Shown here one piece after another: positions 33,981 to 42,061 of a stretch of 64,000 bases of DNA (the stretch's first letter is position 1; each line of letters opens with the position of its first letter). Both the position numbers and the translations under genes were made by a program. The stretch comes from Acidobacteriota bacterium. Its GTDB lineage: Bacteria > Acidobacteriota > Terriglobia > Terriglobales > Acidobacteriaceae. Location of the stretch: contig JACPYL010000012.1 in the NCBI GenBank assembly GCA_016196065.1, positions 248,001-312,000 on the forward strand. Direction: 5' to 3'. The notes below the pieces were generated by a model. The model did no database searches and had not been told where the DNA came from. It saw only the letters and a list, made by a program, of their open reading frames with translations.

Positions 33981-33996
33981 TGTGATCTAAGTCACG
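33981..33996. promoter_or_regulatory. CRP/FNR-family binding site
   Basis: TGTGATCTAAGTCACG is a near-perfect TGTGA-N6-TCAC(A) palindrome, with the ATCTAAGT centre common in FNR/DNR-type sites. It lies 49 bases from the start of the polyferredoxin gene and 33 bases from the start of the TauE gene, so it could control both. Redox control fits the Fe-S product. Confidence 0.65.
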
Positions 33997-34028
33997 GTCG
34001 TCGTACATTTGTGTAAACTACTGATTCA

Positions 34029-34865
34029 GTGGCTACTTGGGGAATTTCCGCGCGCAAGACTTCGAATCCAAACCTGCGCTGTGATACATCTTTCTACTTG
34101 GACCTTCACACATACATCTTCCTCTTCGTTGCCGGAGTACTGGGCGGAGCGCTCAATGCGGTTGCCGGGGGCGGCAGTTTCATTGCGTTTCCGGCGCTGA
34201 TGTTCGCCGGCGTTCCTCCGATTCCCGCGAACGCCACGAACACGGTCGCTCTGTGGGTTGGCGTCACCGCCAGTTCGGGCGCTTACCGGAAGCATTTCGA
34301 TATCTCGCGGCGGGTGATGGTGCCGCTCGCCGTCACCAGCGTCATCGGAGGAATCGGCGGCGCGTTTCTTCTGCTCCGAACTCCGGCCAATACTTTTTTG
34401 CACGTGCTGCCCTGGCTCATGTTGGGAGCAACCTTGCTGTTCTTGTTCGGCGGGCGCCTGGCGCGCGGATCAAAAAATGGACTGGCGCACGATGCCACGG
34501 TCACAGCGATTGCCGTCGCCGCAATCTTTGAGTTGGTGGTTGCGGTATACGGAGGCTACTTCGGCGGTGGCGTGGGGATCATGAACCTGGCCATGCTGGC
34601 CGCGCTCGGGATGACTGACATCCACGCCATGAACGCGTTGAAGGTTGTACTGGGCGGCATCATCAATGCCATGGCCGTAGTGACATTCACGGTGGCGAAG
34701 GCCGTCGCCTGGAAGCCGGGAGTGATCATGATCGCGGGCGCGATTGTCGGTGGATACTTCGGCGCCCACTACGCACAGAAACTTCCGCAACCGTGGATCC
34801 GCGCTTTCGTCATCGCCGTGGGAACAGGGATGACGGTGTACTTCTTCTGGAAGGCATACCTCTAG
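34029..34865 (+). CDS. Sulfite exporter TauE/SafE family permease
   Basis: A 278-residue inner-membrane protein with seven to eight helices. Two TauE repeats are visible: G-G-A-L-N-A-V-A-G-G-G-S-F-I-A-F-P-A-L and G-Y-F-G-G-G-V-G-I-M-N-L-A-M-L-A-A-L-G, each with the G-G-G/S family motif followed by P or M-N. It probably exports a sulfur-containing or organic anion. A GTG start is used; the first 20 residues before the first helix are unusual and a later start is possible. Divergent from the polyferredoxin gene. Confidence 0.85.
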   Translation: MATWGISARKTSNPNLRCDTSFYLDLHTYIFLFVAGVLGGALNAVAGGGSFIAFPALMFAGVPPIPANATNTVALWVGVTASSGAYRKHFDISRRVMVPLAVTSVIGGIGGAFLLLRTPANTFLHVLPWLMLGATLLFLFGGRLARGSKNGLAHDATVTAIAVAAIFELVVAVYGGYFGGGVGIMNLAMLAALGMTDIHAMNALKVVLGGIINAMAVVTFTVAKAVAWKPGVIMIAGAIVGGYFGAHYAQKLPQPWIRAFVIAVGTGMTVYFFWKAYL

Positions 34866-35022
34866 GGCCCTCCCGGCCCACATCGGCCATCGAACATCTT
34901 TACCACCAGGGTCGCAGCCGCCCCATTTCCTGTTTTGTGCCCGCCTTCTCGTTTGCATGACGGTTTTTCCACCGGATTTTCGCAATGGTATGTAACAAGG
35001 CTCTCAGGCCGAGGAGGATTCC

Positions 35023-36693
35023 ATGAAGTCACCGTCTGGCTGGTTGCATTCCGGGTTCGCGAAGGGACTGGTATTGCTCTTCGTTGGTGCGGCGATCGTC
35101 GCGCAGGCGCAGGTCTATACGCCGCTCTATAACTACGGCACCAACACCGGCGATCCGCTCAACCCGACGCCTTTCAGCCAGATGACGCAGGGTCGCGACG
35201 GCCGTATCTACAGCACGACCGCTTTCGGTGGAGCGCATTCCGGCGGAGCCGCCTATGCCATCACGACCAGCGGCAGCCTGACGGTCATCAACAGTTTCGG
35301 GGCGTATCCCGCGGCCACCGCGCCCTGGAGTGGCTTGACTCTCGGCACCGACGGATTCTTCTATGGAACCACCACCGGTGGTGGTGCACACATCTCCGGA
35401 ACCGCATTCAAGCTCAGCGATACCGGTGTGTACACTAATCTGTGGGACTTCACGGGAAACACCGATCAGGGTGTCCCCGAAGCTCCCCTGGTGCTGGGCG
35501 CTGACGGAAGCATGTACGGGACGAGTGACGGTGTGTACTCAGGACAGTATGGGACTGCGTTTAAGATCAGTTCCAAGGGCAAGCTGACGACTCTTCATCC
35601 GTTCAAGTTCACCGATGGCGCAGTTCCCTATGGGCTGATCCTGGGCCTCGACGGCAACTTCTATGGCGTGACCAGGCTCGGCGACTCCAACCAACTCAAT
35701 TTGGGCTCGATCATCAAGATGACCAAAGCCGGTAAGATCACCGTCCTGCACGCTTTCGGGGGCACGGCCAACAATGATGGATCGCTCCCGATTGGAGGCA
35801 TCGTTCAGGCCAACGATGGCGTCATCTACGGTACCACCTATGGCGGTGGCACCAAGAACTGGGGCACCGTGTTCAAGATCTCTCCCACCGGAAAAGACTA
35901 TGTGGTTCTGCACAATTTTGACCGGACCGTGGACATCAACGACGGAATCCAGCCGCTCGGAGGGCTGGCGCTGGGCACTGACGGCAACGTCTATGGAACC
36001 ACGGGCGGTGGGGGCAAGCAGAATGATGGAGCGCTGTTCCGCGTGACTCCGGCAGGAGCGTATTCCACGGTCTACAGTTTCTGTCCTGCGTCGGGCTGCA
36101 AGGATGGCTTCTTCCCGCAAACAGGAATGGTGCAACACACCAACGGCAAGTTCTATGGGGCCACCGAATCGGGTGGTGAAACAGTAAATGGCGGCGAGTT
36201 CTTCAGCCTCGATATGGGACTGGGGCCGTTTGTAAATCTGGTTTCTGTGTGGGGCAAGGTTGGGTCCACGATTGAAGTGCTCGGGCAGGGATTCACGGGG
36301 ACTACCAGCGTCAAGCTGGGCGGGACGGCCGCCAGCTTCAACGTTGTCTCCGATACTTATCTGACTGCGACGGTACCGGCAGGATCGTCTGGCGTTGTCA
36401 CAGTCGCAACGCCTGCGGGAACGTTAACCAGCAGCCGCAAGTTTTTTGTAACTCCGTTGATCACCAGCTTCACTCCCACCAGCGGTCCGGTCGGGACGCA
36501 TGTCGTGATCAGCGGCAAAGGTCTGATTCAGGCCACGAAAGTTGCCTTCGGCAGCAAGAGCGCAACGTTCACGGTGAACTCCGACACGCAAGTGACGGCC
36601 ACCGTGCCATCCGGCGCCGTGACCAACAAGATCTCGATCACGACACCCGGAGGCAAAGCGAGTAGCACGGCAAAATTCACGGTCACGCCGTAA
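35023..36693 (+). CDS. Secreted GloVer-repeat beta-propeller with two IPT/TIG domains
   Basis: A 556-residue protein with a signal peptide (hydrophobic 15-29, A-Q-A-Q cut). About eight repeats of the form G-x-D/N-G-x-x-Y-G-T-T-x-x-G-G-x-x-x-x-G-T-x-F-K cover residues 50-400 (for example D-G-V-I-Y-G-T-T-Y-G-G-G). This is the repeat named for Gloeobacter and Verrucomicrobia (TIGR03803). Two IPT/TIG Ig-like domains follow (about 400-478 and 480-556), each with P-x-S-G-x-V-G/G-K-V-G-S-T. A cell-surface adhesion or carbohydrate-binding role is typical but not shown. GAGGAGG precedes the ATG. Confidence 0.8.
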   Translation: MKSPSGWLHSGFAKGLVLLFVGAAIVAQAQVYTPLYNYGTNTGDPLNPTPFSQMTQGRDGRIYSTTAFGGAHSGGAAYAITTSGSLTVINSFGAYPAATAPWSGLTLGTDGFFYGTTTGGGAHISGTAFKLSDTGVYTNLWDFTGNTDQGVPEAPLVLGADGSMYGTSDGVYSGQYGTAFKISSKGKLTTLHPFKFTDGAVPYGLILGLDGNFYGVTRLGDSNQLNLGSIIKMTKAGKITVLHAFGGTANNDGSLPIGGIVQANDGVIYGTTYGGGTKNWGTVFKISPTGKDYVVLHNFDRTVDINDGIQPLGGLALGTDGNVYGTTGGGGKQNDGALFRVTPAGAYSTVYSFCPASGCKDGFFPQTGMVQHTNGKFYGATESGGETVNGGEFFSLDMGLGPFVNLVSVWGKVGSTIEVLGQGFTGTTSVKLGGTAASFNVVSDTYLTATVPAGSSGVVTVATPAGTLTSSRKFFVTPLITSFTPTSGPVGTHVVISGKGLIQATKVAFGSKSATFTVNSDTQVTATVPSGAVTNKISITTPGGKASSTAKFTVTP

Positions 36694-36732
36694 ATTTTGC
36701 GGCCATGCTTGGGGCCGGTCGGGAGCTTGAAT

Positions 36733-37200
36733 TTATCCCATCGGCGCCGAGACGTGCTCGTGCACGACCAACCACTGGCCATCATGTTTTTCGAGGACAG
36801 CGGTCCAGCGGAACTGTCCCATGTCGCGCTTGCCGGATTTGTGCGTCATGTCGAAAGCGACCGTGGAAGTGATCCAGTAGGCATCTCCGGACTTGTGGAT
36901 CTGAAGGTCGTCGTTGACGATAAATTTCGCAGCCTTGAAGTCGGCAAGCGCCTGTCCGACGCCCGCTTGATACTCGTCCCAGCCGCCATATTTGAGCGGG
37001 GCGATGTCGAAAAATACGTGTGGACCTTGCGCGTAGAACTGCTTCTGGTGAGCGGCATCCATCGCGCCCCAGCCGTCCCAAATTTTCTGCAAGTAGGCCC
37101 GGTCTACCCCACCACCAGAGCTTGCTTTGGCTGCCTTCTGGGCGAAGCCGGCCATCGCCAGGCAGGCGATCAACATCAATAGCGATATTTTCTTGATCAT
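36733..37200 (-). CDS. Secreted NTF2-like (SnoaL/DUF4440) protein
   Basis: A 155-residue protein starting M-I-K-K-I-S-L-L-M, with a signal peptide cut near G-F-A-Q-K. The frame extends to 37230 but the inner ATG with AGAGAGGAA upstream is preferred. The mature domain is NTF2-like: W-D-G-W-G-A-M-D-A-A-H, V-F-F-D-I-A-P-L-K-Y-G-G-W-D-E-Y and the closing R-W-T-A-V-L-E-K-H-D-G-Q-W-L-V-V-H-E-H. It resembles ketosteroid isomerase-like proteins. Ligand unknown. It is the second exported NTF2-like protein of this window. Confidence 0.75.
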   Translation of the reverse strand: MIKKISLLMLIACLAMAGFAQKAAKASSGGGVDRAYLQKIWDGWGAMDAAHQKQFYAQGPHVFFDIAPLKYGGWDEYQAGVGQALADFKAAKFIVNDDLQIHKSGDAYWITSTVAFDMTHKSGKRDMGQFRWTAVLEKHDGQWLVVHEHVSAPMG

Positions 37201-37271
37201 TTGATTCCTCTCTTCTTCACGGCGCAGCATTGTCGCATGGGAAATGGATTAAGACCAAGGGCGAGTGCTGA

Positions 37272-37337
37272 GGGGAGGTGCCCCCAGCCGGAGGGCGCGA
37301 GGCGCCCGCGCAACGGGTCAGGCGCACCCGCGCTACT
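37272..37337. repeat. GC-rich palindrome array (family K) copy 1
   Basis: Successive GGGGAGGTGCCCCC, GGGCGCGAGGCGCCCGC and GGTCAGGCGCACCCGCGCTAC units lie in the 197-base gap between divergent genes. The elements at 39979, 44714 and 55782 have the same style, and GCGCTAC also ends the 44714 copy. The frame running through it is not a credible N-terminus for the PilZ protein. Confidence 0.6.
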
Positions 37338-37397
37338 GGGCGAATGCCTTTGGTAATCTGCCCTCCACCCGCCCGGCGTGCGATATTTTCAGAGGAT

Positions 37398-37757
37398 ATG
37401 TCCCAGATAAGCAAAGGTCAGAGGAGTTCGCGAGTTAAGCTCGGTGGGTCTGTGCTCGCTCTGGTGTTGCTGGAAAACGGCCGCCAGATTCGCGCTCGCA
37501 TGAACCAGCTGTCCGCGAATGGCGGGCTGCTCTCGCTGGACCGTCCCTTGGATGAGGGCATCAAGGTCACTGCGTTGTTTCACGTTGGGACCACTAGCAT
37601 CCGCACACGCGCTGAGATGCTGTTTCCGATGTGGGCCACAAAGGGCTGCTTTCAGCCAATCCGCTTTGTGGGCTTGGACGACAAAGAGCGCTCCAGCTTG
37701 ACGAAAGAATTGGAAGCCATGGTGCGCGCCGGCGCGCCAGAAGAAGACGAAGAATAG
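37398..37757 (+). CDS. PilZ-like domain protein
   Basis: A 119-residue cytosolic protein. It has the small beta-barrel pattern of PilZ-like proteins: S-R-V-K-L-G-G-S-V-L-A-L-V-L-L-E-N-G-R, then M-N-Q-L-S-A-N-G-G-L-L-S-L-D-R-P-L (the D/N-x-S-x-x-G motif) and E-M-L-F-P-M-W-A-T. The R-x-x-x-R part expected for cyclic di-GMP binding is not convincing, so binding is uncertain. The ATG at 37398 has AGAGGA eight bases upstream. The acidic tail P-E-E-D-E-E is a usual end. Confidence 0.6.
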   Translation: MSQISKGQRSSRVKLGGSVLALVLLENGRQIRARMNQLSANGGLLSLDRPLDEGIKVTALFHVGTTSIRTRAEMLFPMWATKGCFQPIRFVGLDDKERSSLTKELEAMVRAGAPEEDEE

Positions 37758-37801
37758 ATTCCGCCGCAAATCTTCAACTCACACTTTCACCACACATTTC
37801 C

Positions 37802-37878
37802 GTAGAGACGAGGCTTGCCTCGTCTCTCCCGCGAACGCCAACGCTGCCCGCAGAAGACGCGGCAAGCCGCGTCTCTAC
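37802..37878. repeat. Bipartite REP element, family A copy 4
   Basis: A complete copy: GTAGAGACGAGGCTTGCCTC, GCGAACGCCAACGCTGCC spacer, then GACGCGGCAAGCCGCGTCTC with final TAC. It lies in the convergent gap between the PilZ-like and HAD genes, nine bases from the HAD stop. With copy 3 it defines the consensus best. Confidence 0.88.
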
Positions 37879-37886
37879 AGCAACCG

Positions 37887-38636
37887 TCACCCGGCGGCCG
37901 ACAGTATTTGTTCCGCAGAATAGTTTTTCAACTCTCCGATTCTTCCCAGCGTGATGTCGGGTTTCGGAAATTGCGCGACCAGTTCTTCATCCAGCGCGTA
38001 GTGGCCCTGGCGGGGAAATACCGTGGTGACGCGCTTCCCCCAGTACTGCTTGATTGCCGTCAGCAGGCGGACCTTGTCATCAACCATCACGTAGTGCTGC
38101 GCCGGATACTTCGCTTCGACATCGGCAAGTTCGTGCTCCTTGTGAACGTAGATCAGGACCTGGCTTTCGAACGTTTCATATAGGCCGGAGCGGTCGACCT
38201 TGCGAGGCTGGAAAACGACATCGCCGTCGCTCAGGATCACAGCTTTGCCGGACTGTTTCACGTGCTCGACGGCGTCGAGGGATTCCGGATACAGCCGGTT
38301 CGCGAACGGATAGTTGATCATGAAGTAGGAAACTTCCAGCAACTTTGCCTCGCGCGGCATTTCGACCCGATAGCGCTGCAGCGCGCCCAGATAGTCGGCG
38401 TAGCCAAGTTCAGAGCGCAATTTTTCGAAGATGTCCCAATAACGTTGTTCGGAGGCTTCCCCGACGGTTGCCAGGAGATGGCGCTTGAGGTCGGCGGCCA
38501 CCCGGTCGTTGTCGATCAGAGTATTGTCGACATCAAACAGGAACACCGTGCCAAGGCTGCGATCATTCGTTCCAGTATTCACGGGAGTCTCCACGAGGGA
38601 ATCGTCGGTTCTCTTGCATCTTGCCAGAAATTCCAT
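37887..38636 (-). CDS. HAD-superfamily hydrolase
   Basis: A 249-residue protein with all four HAD motifs: F-L-F-D-V-D-N-T-L-I (motif I, nucleophile and acid Asp pair near residues 34-36), V-I-L-S-D-G-D (motif II), R-K-V-D-R-S-G-L region with Lys (III) and Y-V-M-V-D-D-K (IV). The cap insert between motifs I and II is helical. It is probably a small-molecule phosphatase. The frame is open to 39074, but the upstream part crosses a repeat and lacks HAD features, so the ATG at 38636 is chosen. Substrate unknown. Confidence 0.8.
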   Translation of the reverse strand: MEFLARCKRTDDSLVETPVNTGTNDRSLGTVFLFDVDNTLIDNDRVAADLKRHLLATVGEASEQRYWDIFEKLRSELGYADYLGALQRYRVEMPREAKLLEVSYFMINYPFANRLYPESLDAVEHVKQSGKAVILSDGDVVFQPRKVDRSGLYETFESQVLIYVHKEHELADVEAKYPAQHYVMVDDKVRLLTAIKQYWGKRVTTVFPRQGHYALDEELVAQFPKPDITLGRIGELKNYSAEQILSAAG

Positions 38637-39163
38637 TTTCGCGGGGAGACTAACGCCGCTCGCCGTCAACCATGATGTGGAAAATTCCAACAATCTTCGG
38701 CTTGTGGAACGAAGGGCGCTGTAGTAAAACAGCGCCACCCAAATATTGTGGTGTCCGCGTCTTCTTCCATTCGGAACACTGCGGAGAATCTCCATTTCAA
38801 TACCGGACGGAGTCCAGTACACATGGAACACGTTGATCAAGTATTCAGAAAGAAACGGCTTGAAGTTCGCTCCAGCCGTCTCTGCGAGTTCTGCCAGCAG
38901 CTCGATCCGAAGTTTGGCCACCGACATCCTCTGGACCAGATGGTTGGGCTCACCCGCAAAAGTACAGCGGCGGCGCATTTGACTGAAGACGGCTACGTCC
39001 AGCATCGCCTGGTGGAACTGGACCGGCTGACTTCCCGGCGTTCTGCGTAGCTTCATCCAGGACGTATCCAACAACCTTGGAACCGGCGGTGCTCGCCGCC
39101 TCCAGAGCAGGCGCAGTTGAAAAAATTGGTCCCCGGGGCTCTAATAGCCGAAGTGAGGTTCGT
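38637..39163. other. Long intergenic region with hairpin repeat and a possible gene remnant
   Basis: Between the divergent HAD and secreted-protein genes. GGGCGCTGTAGTAAAACAGC with following GCC (38713-38740) is a hairpin repeat. From about 38780 to 39070 the minus strand reads in one open frame continuous with the HAD gene and has protein-like composition (for example A-E-L-A-E-T-A-G-A-N-F-K-P-F-L-S-E-Y-L), but the plus strand is open too. I see no start signal or family. The promoter of the secreted gene should lie near 39080-39150. Confidence 0.35.
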
Positions 39164-39895
39164 ATGCTCGTCCGGATCCGCCCCCTCTTCTTGATCGTTG
39201 GCATGGTATTTCTGGCATCTGGAACGCCTCAGCTGTACGGCCAGATTCACGGCGTTCCGGCCTCGGTCTCGTCCATGGGATTCGGTGGAAGCAATTCCTT
39301 TACGCCAGGCGTAGCCGCCAGCGTGACCTCGCTTGGTCCGAACGGATTCGGCGGAAACCACGCTCGATTCGGTAACTGCTGTGTCAATCCTTTCTTCCAA
39401 AACGGATCCTTCCAGCGTGGAACACACTCCCCAGGCTTTCGCGGACGGCACTTCCGCCGCGATCTCTTCACAGGTGGAGTGCCCGTTTACGGCGTTGGCG
39501 CTCCTTACACACAAGTGATCGTCGTGCAGCCGGACGCGGTTGCGGATGATGAGGAAGATTCTTCGGGCGAACCTATTGTGGTGGAGCGTCGCGTATCACG
39601 TTCCGGTCGAGCCCGCGCGGTTGCCGTGGAAGCGCCACCAGCGCCGACCCCGCAAACTTTGGTTGCGGCCGAACCGCCGGCCCCAGTTGTCGCCCAGCCG
39701 AGTACCCTGCTCATTTTCAGGGATGGCCATCAAGCCGAGTTGCAGAATTACGCGATCGTCGGCGATACCATCTTTGACTTGGCGGACAACCGCGCTCACA
39801 AGATTCAGTTGTCGGACATCGATCTGGCCGCGACTCGCAAAGCGAACGACGCGCGCGGCGTGGATTTCCAGGTGCCTGTTAATCCAGGGCAGTGA
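39164..39895 (+). CDS. Secreted Gly/Phe-rich protein of unknown function
   Basis: A 243-residue protein with a signal peptide (hydrophobic 6-22, cut near L-Y-G-Q). Residues 28-95 are Gly/Asn/Phe-rich (G-F-G-G-S-N-S-F, G-F-G-G-N-H-A-R-F-G-N-C-C). A middle part is basic then P/A-rich. The last 60 residues form a compact segment, L-L-I-F-R-D-G-H-Q-A-E-L-Q-N-Y-A-I-V-G-D-T-I-F-D-L, a pattern I know from exported acidobacterial proteins. GAGG lies six bases upstream of the ATG. A surface or matrix role is a guess. Confidence 0.6.
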   Translation: MLVRIRPLFLIVGMVFLASGTPQLYGQIHGVPASVSSMGFGGSNSFTPGVAASVTSLGPNGFGGNHARFGNCCVNPFFQNGSFQRGTHSPGFRGRHFRRDLFTGGVPVYGVGAPYTQVIVVQPDAVADDEEDSSGEPIVVERRVSRSGRARAVAVEAPPAPTPQTLVAAEPPAPVVAQPSTLLIFRDGHQAELQNYAIVGDTIFDLADNRAHKIQLSDIDLAATRKANDARGVDFQVPVNPGQ

Positions 39896-39912
39896 CGCTG
39901 GAAGATTGCAAG

Positions 39913-40000
39913 AGCAACAACAGCAACTTCAAACCCAACACCAACACCAACACTAACACCAACTTCAAACCCAACTGCAGCGGGCGGGGCGCCCGCGCCA
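39913..40000. repeat. AACACC microsatellite and GC-rich palindrome
   Basis: CAACACCAACACCAACACTA lies inside an A/C-only run between two TTCAAACCC blocks (39928-39972), followed by GCGGGCGGGGCGCCCGC (39979-39996). An open frame crosses it into the methyltransferase gene (T-N-T-N-T-N), but a GGAGGC site marks the true start at 40036. Confidence 0.6.
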
Positions 40001-40035
40001 CATGGGGATGGGCGCGTTCGGGTACCATCGGAGGC

Positions 40036-41241
40036 ATGTCTAAGAAGCTGGCTTCGGTTAAGCCCGGTGCGCCCTTGTCTGTCCAGATCTCAGCGAGAGG
40101 CGTTGCCCGACTGAAAGCGGGACACGTCTGGGTCTACCGCTCGGACGTCACTCCTTCCGAAGATGTGCCGCCCGGAGCCGTACTCGGGGTGGCCGATTCG
40201 CGCGGAAAATATTTAGGAACCGCCCTCTACAGCAGCTCGTCGCAGATCGCCATCCGCATGATCGCTCGCGACCCGGTGGCCGACTTCCCTGCTCTGCTCG
40301 CTGATCGCATTCGTGCGGCTATCCGCTATCGCGAACGGGTCGTCGCGACCACCAATGCGTATCGCGTGGTGTTCAGCGAAGCGGATTTTCTCCCTGGGCT
40401 GATTGTCGATCGCTACCACGATGTCGTTTCCGTGCAAATTCTGACCCAGGCCATGGATGCGGAGCCCGTGCGGGCCGCTCTGATCGCGACACTCATTGAG
40501 GAATTCCACCCCGCGGGGATTGTCGAGCGTGTCGACGCACGCATCCGCGATCTCGAGCAGTTGCCTCCGCGCAAGTCGGGGCTGTTGTGGGGAGAGAAGG
40601 CCGCGACCGTAGTCACCATGAACGAACCGGAAGTCCGGTTTCAGTATGACGGCATGGAAGGTCAGAAAACCGGTTCGTTTCTCGACCAGCGCGAGAACTA
40701 CGCTGCCGCTGCCCAATACGCACACGGTGAAGCGCTCGACGTCTTCTGCTATCAGGGTGGATTTGCGCTGCACCTGGGGGCGAAATGTTCGACCGTGACC
40801 GGCGTGGACAGTTCGCGTCCGGCGCTGGAGATGGCGGACAAGAATGCGGCCTTGAACCAGCGCGAGGTGGAGTGGATCGAGGCGAATGCCTTCGATCTGC
40901 TGAAAGACTACGACTCGGCAAAGCGCCGCTATGACATGATCGTGCTCGATCCGCCCGCCTTCGCCAAGACTAAGCATGACCTCGATAAGGCCATGCGGGG
41001 ATACAAGGAACTCAATCTCCGGGCGCTGAAGATGCTCCGGCCCGGTGGCGTGCTGGTGACCTGCTCCTGCTCCTTCCATGTGAGCGCTCCGGACTTCACG
41101 GAAATCGTGGCCGAAGCGGCGCGAGACGCTCATCGTCCAACGCGGGTCCTCGAAAGCCGCAGCCAGGCAAAGGACCATCCGATACTACTTAGCATGCCGG
41201 AAACGAGCTACCTGAAATGCGTGATAGCCACCGTAAACTGA
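40036..41241 (+). CDS. rlmI: RlmI-like class I rRNA (cytosine-C5) methyltransferase
   Basis: A 401-residue protein of RlmI length and layout. An N-terminal PUA domain (about 12-85, G-H-V-W-V-Y-R-S-D-V) leads to an EEHEE-type linker (L-P-G-L-I-V-D-R-Y) and a Rossmann methyltransferase (200-400). SAM motifs: A-L-D-V-F-C-Y-Q-G-G-F, G-V-D-S-S, D-M-I-V-L-D-P-P-A-F-A-K (catalytic D-P-P region) and T-C-S-C-S-F. RlmI methylates C1962 of 23S rRNA; the exact site here is inferred. The GGAGGC site fixes the ATG. Confidence 0.85.
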   Translation: MSKKLASVKPGAPLSVQISARGVARLKAGHVWVYRSDVTPSEDVPPGAVLGVADSRGKYLGTALYSSSSQIAIRMIARDPVADFPALLADRIRAAIRYRERVVATTNAYRVVFSEADFLPGLIVDRYHDVVSVQILTQAMDAEPVRAALIATLIEEFHPAGIVERVDARIRDLEQLPPRKSGLLWGEKAATVVTMNEPEVRFQYDGMEGQKTGSFLDQRENYAAAAQYAHGEALDVFCYQGGFALHLGAKCSTVTGVDSSRPALEMADKNAALNQREVEWIEANAFDLLKDYDSAKRRYDMIVLDPPAFAKTKHDLDKAMRGYKELNLRALKMLRPGGVLVTCSCSFHVSAPDFTEIVAEAARDAHRPTRVLESRSQAKDHPILLSMPETSYLKCVIATVN

Positions 41242-41265
41242 TGTAAATAGAGGCATATTCATACA

Positions 41266-41294
41266 TTGACAATAAGACACTCATATTTTATGCT
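41266..41294 (+). promoter_or_regulatory. Sigma-70 type promoter of hsp20
   Basis: TTGACA (41266-41271), a 17-base spacer, then TATGCT (41289-41294), about 75 bases before the hsp20 ATG. The -35 box is perfect and the -10 has four of six consensus bases. I see no CIRCE inverted repeat, so heat control by HrcA is not indicated. Confidence 0.7.
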
Positions 41295-41367
41295 TCGTTT
41301 GTAGTGAGAACACATCTAACGGAGTGCTGATCGTTCAAAATCACATTCCGAGCAGGAGGCTTTTGCC

Positions 41368-41859
41368 ATGACATTCGTTACCCGTTGGGATCCGTTTCGT
41401 GAGTACGTTTCGTTGCAGAACCGCGTGAACCGCTTGTTCCATGACGCGCAGAGTGGGGAGGGTCGTGAGGAGTCGTTGACCACCAGCACGTTTGCGCCGT
41501 CCGTCGACGTTTACGAAGACGAACACAACATCACGCTGAAGATTGAAGTCCCGGGAATTGACGAGAAGGACATCGATGTCCGGATCGAGAACAACACTTT
41601 GACCGTCCAGGGCGAGCGCAAGTTCGAAAAAGAAGAAAAAGAAGAGAACTTCCGCCGCGTGGAAAGCCGTTACGGCAGCTTCACTCGCACCTTCACCTTG
41701 CCCACCACGGTTGACTCCGAAAAAGTCGTAGCCAACTATGACAAGGGCGTGTTGAAAGTCCAGCTTGCGAAGAAGTCGGAAGCGAAGGCGAAGCAGATCA
41801 AGGTCAATGTCGGCAGCGAAAAGACGATCGAAGGCAAAGGACCAGGCAAGGCGGCGTAA
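41368..41859 (+). CDS. hsp20: Small heat-shock protein, Hsp20/alpha-crystallin family
   Basis: A 163-residue holdase chaperone that binds unfolding proteins in the cytosol. N-terminal arm: W-D-P-F-R-E. The alpha-crystallin domain is about 43-140: P-S-V-D-V-Y-E-D-E, L-K-I-E-V-P-G-I-D-E-K-D-I-D-V, R-Y-G-S-F-T-R-T-F-T-L-P, and the N-Y-D-K-G-V-L-K-V near its end. The C-terminal I-x-I/V motif is I-K-V. AGGAGG precedes the ATG by 11 bases. It has its own promoter and terminator, upstream of clpB, with which it would work in disaggregation. Confidence 0.93.
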   Translation: MTFVTRWDPFREYVSLQNRVNRLFHDAQSGEGREESLTTSTFAPSVDVYEDEHNITLKIEVPGIDEKDIDVRIENNTLTVQGERKFEKEEKEENFRRVESRYGSFTRTFTLPTTVDSEKVVANYDKGVLKVQLAKKSEAKAKQIKVNVGSEKTIEGKGPGKAA

Positions 41860-41862
41860 GAC

Positions 41863-41893
41863 AGTGGATAGTGATTGGTGGATAGTGGTTAGT
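41863..41893. repeat. AGTGGATAGTG tandem words
   Basis: AGTGGATAGTGATTGGTGGA followed by TAGTGGTTAG forms two and a half copies of a GTGGATAGTG word, four bases after the hsp20 stop and before its terminator. It is the one-armed type of word repeat. Confidence 0.55.
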
Positions 41894-41899
41894 TTTCGC

Positions 41900-41934
41900 G
41901 GGAGGCGGCGGGTTTGCGCCTCCCGTTTCATTTT
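41900..41934 (+). terminator. Terminator of hsp20
   Basis: GGGAGGCG (41900-41907) and CGCCTCCC (41917-41924) form an eight-bp stem with a nine-base loop, followed by GTTTCATTTT. Confidence 0.7.
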
Positions 41935-42026
41935 GTAAGTTTGTAATCGGGTAATTTTGCAATCTGAAAACGATCAGGAGTGAGTTTTTCGAATTACAAA
42001 ATTACTCGATTACAAAATTACAAAAT
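41930..42026. repeat. Inverted word-repeat (TTTGTAATCGGGTAATTTTG family)
   Basis: Arm 1 (41930-41964) reads ATTTTGTAAGTTTGTAATCG onward. Arm 2 (41991-42026) reads GAATTACAAAATTACTCGAT onward and is its near-perfect reverse complement over about 35 bases. The spacer is 26 bases. It is strikingly AT-rich for this genome and ends 35 bases before the clpB ATG, so it occupies the clpB leader. Confidence 0.85.
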
Positions 42027-42061
42027 CGGTCTAGGCTCGAAGTCTGGCCAGGAGTCAAATC

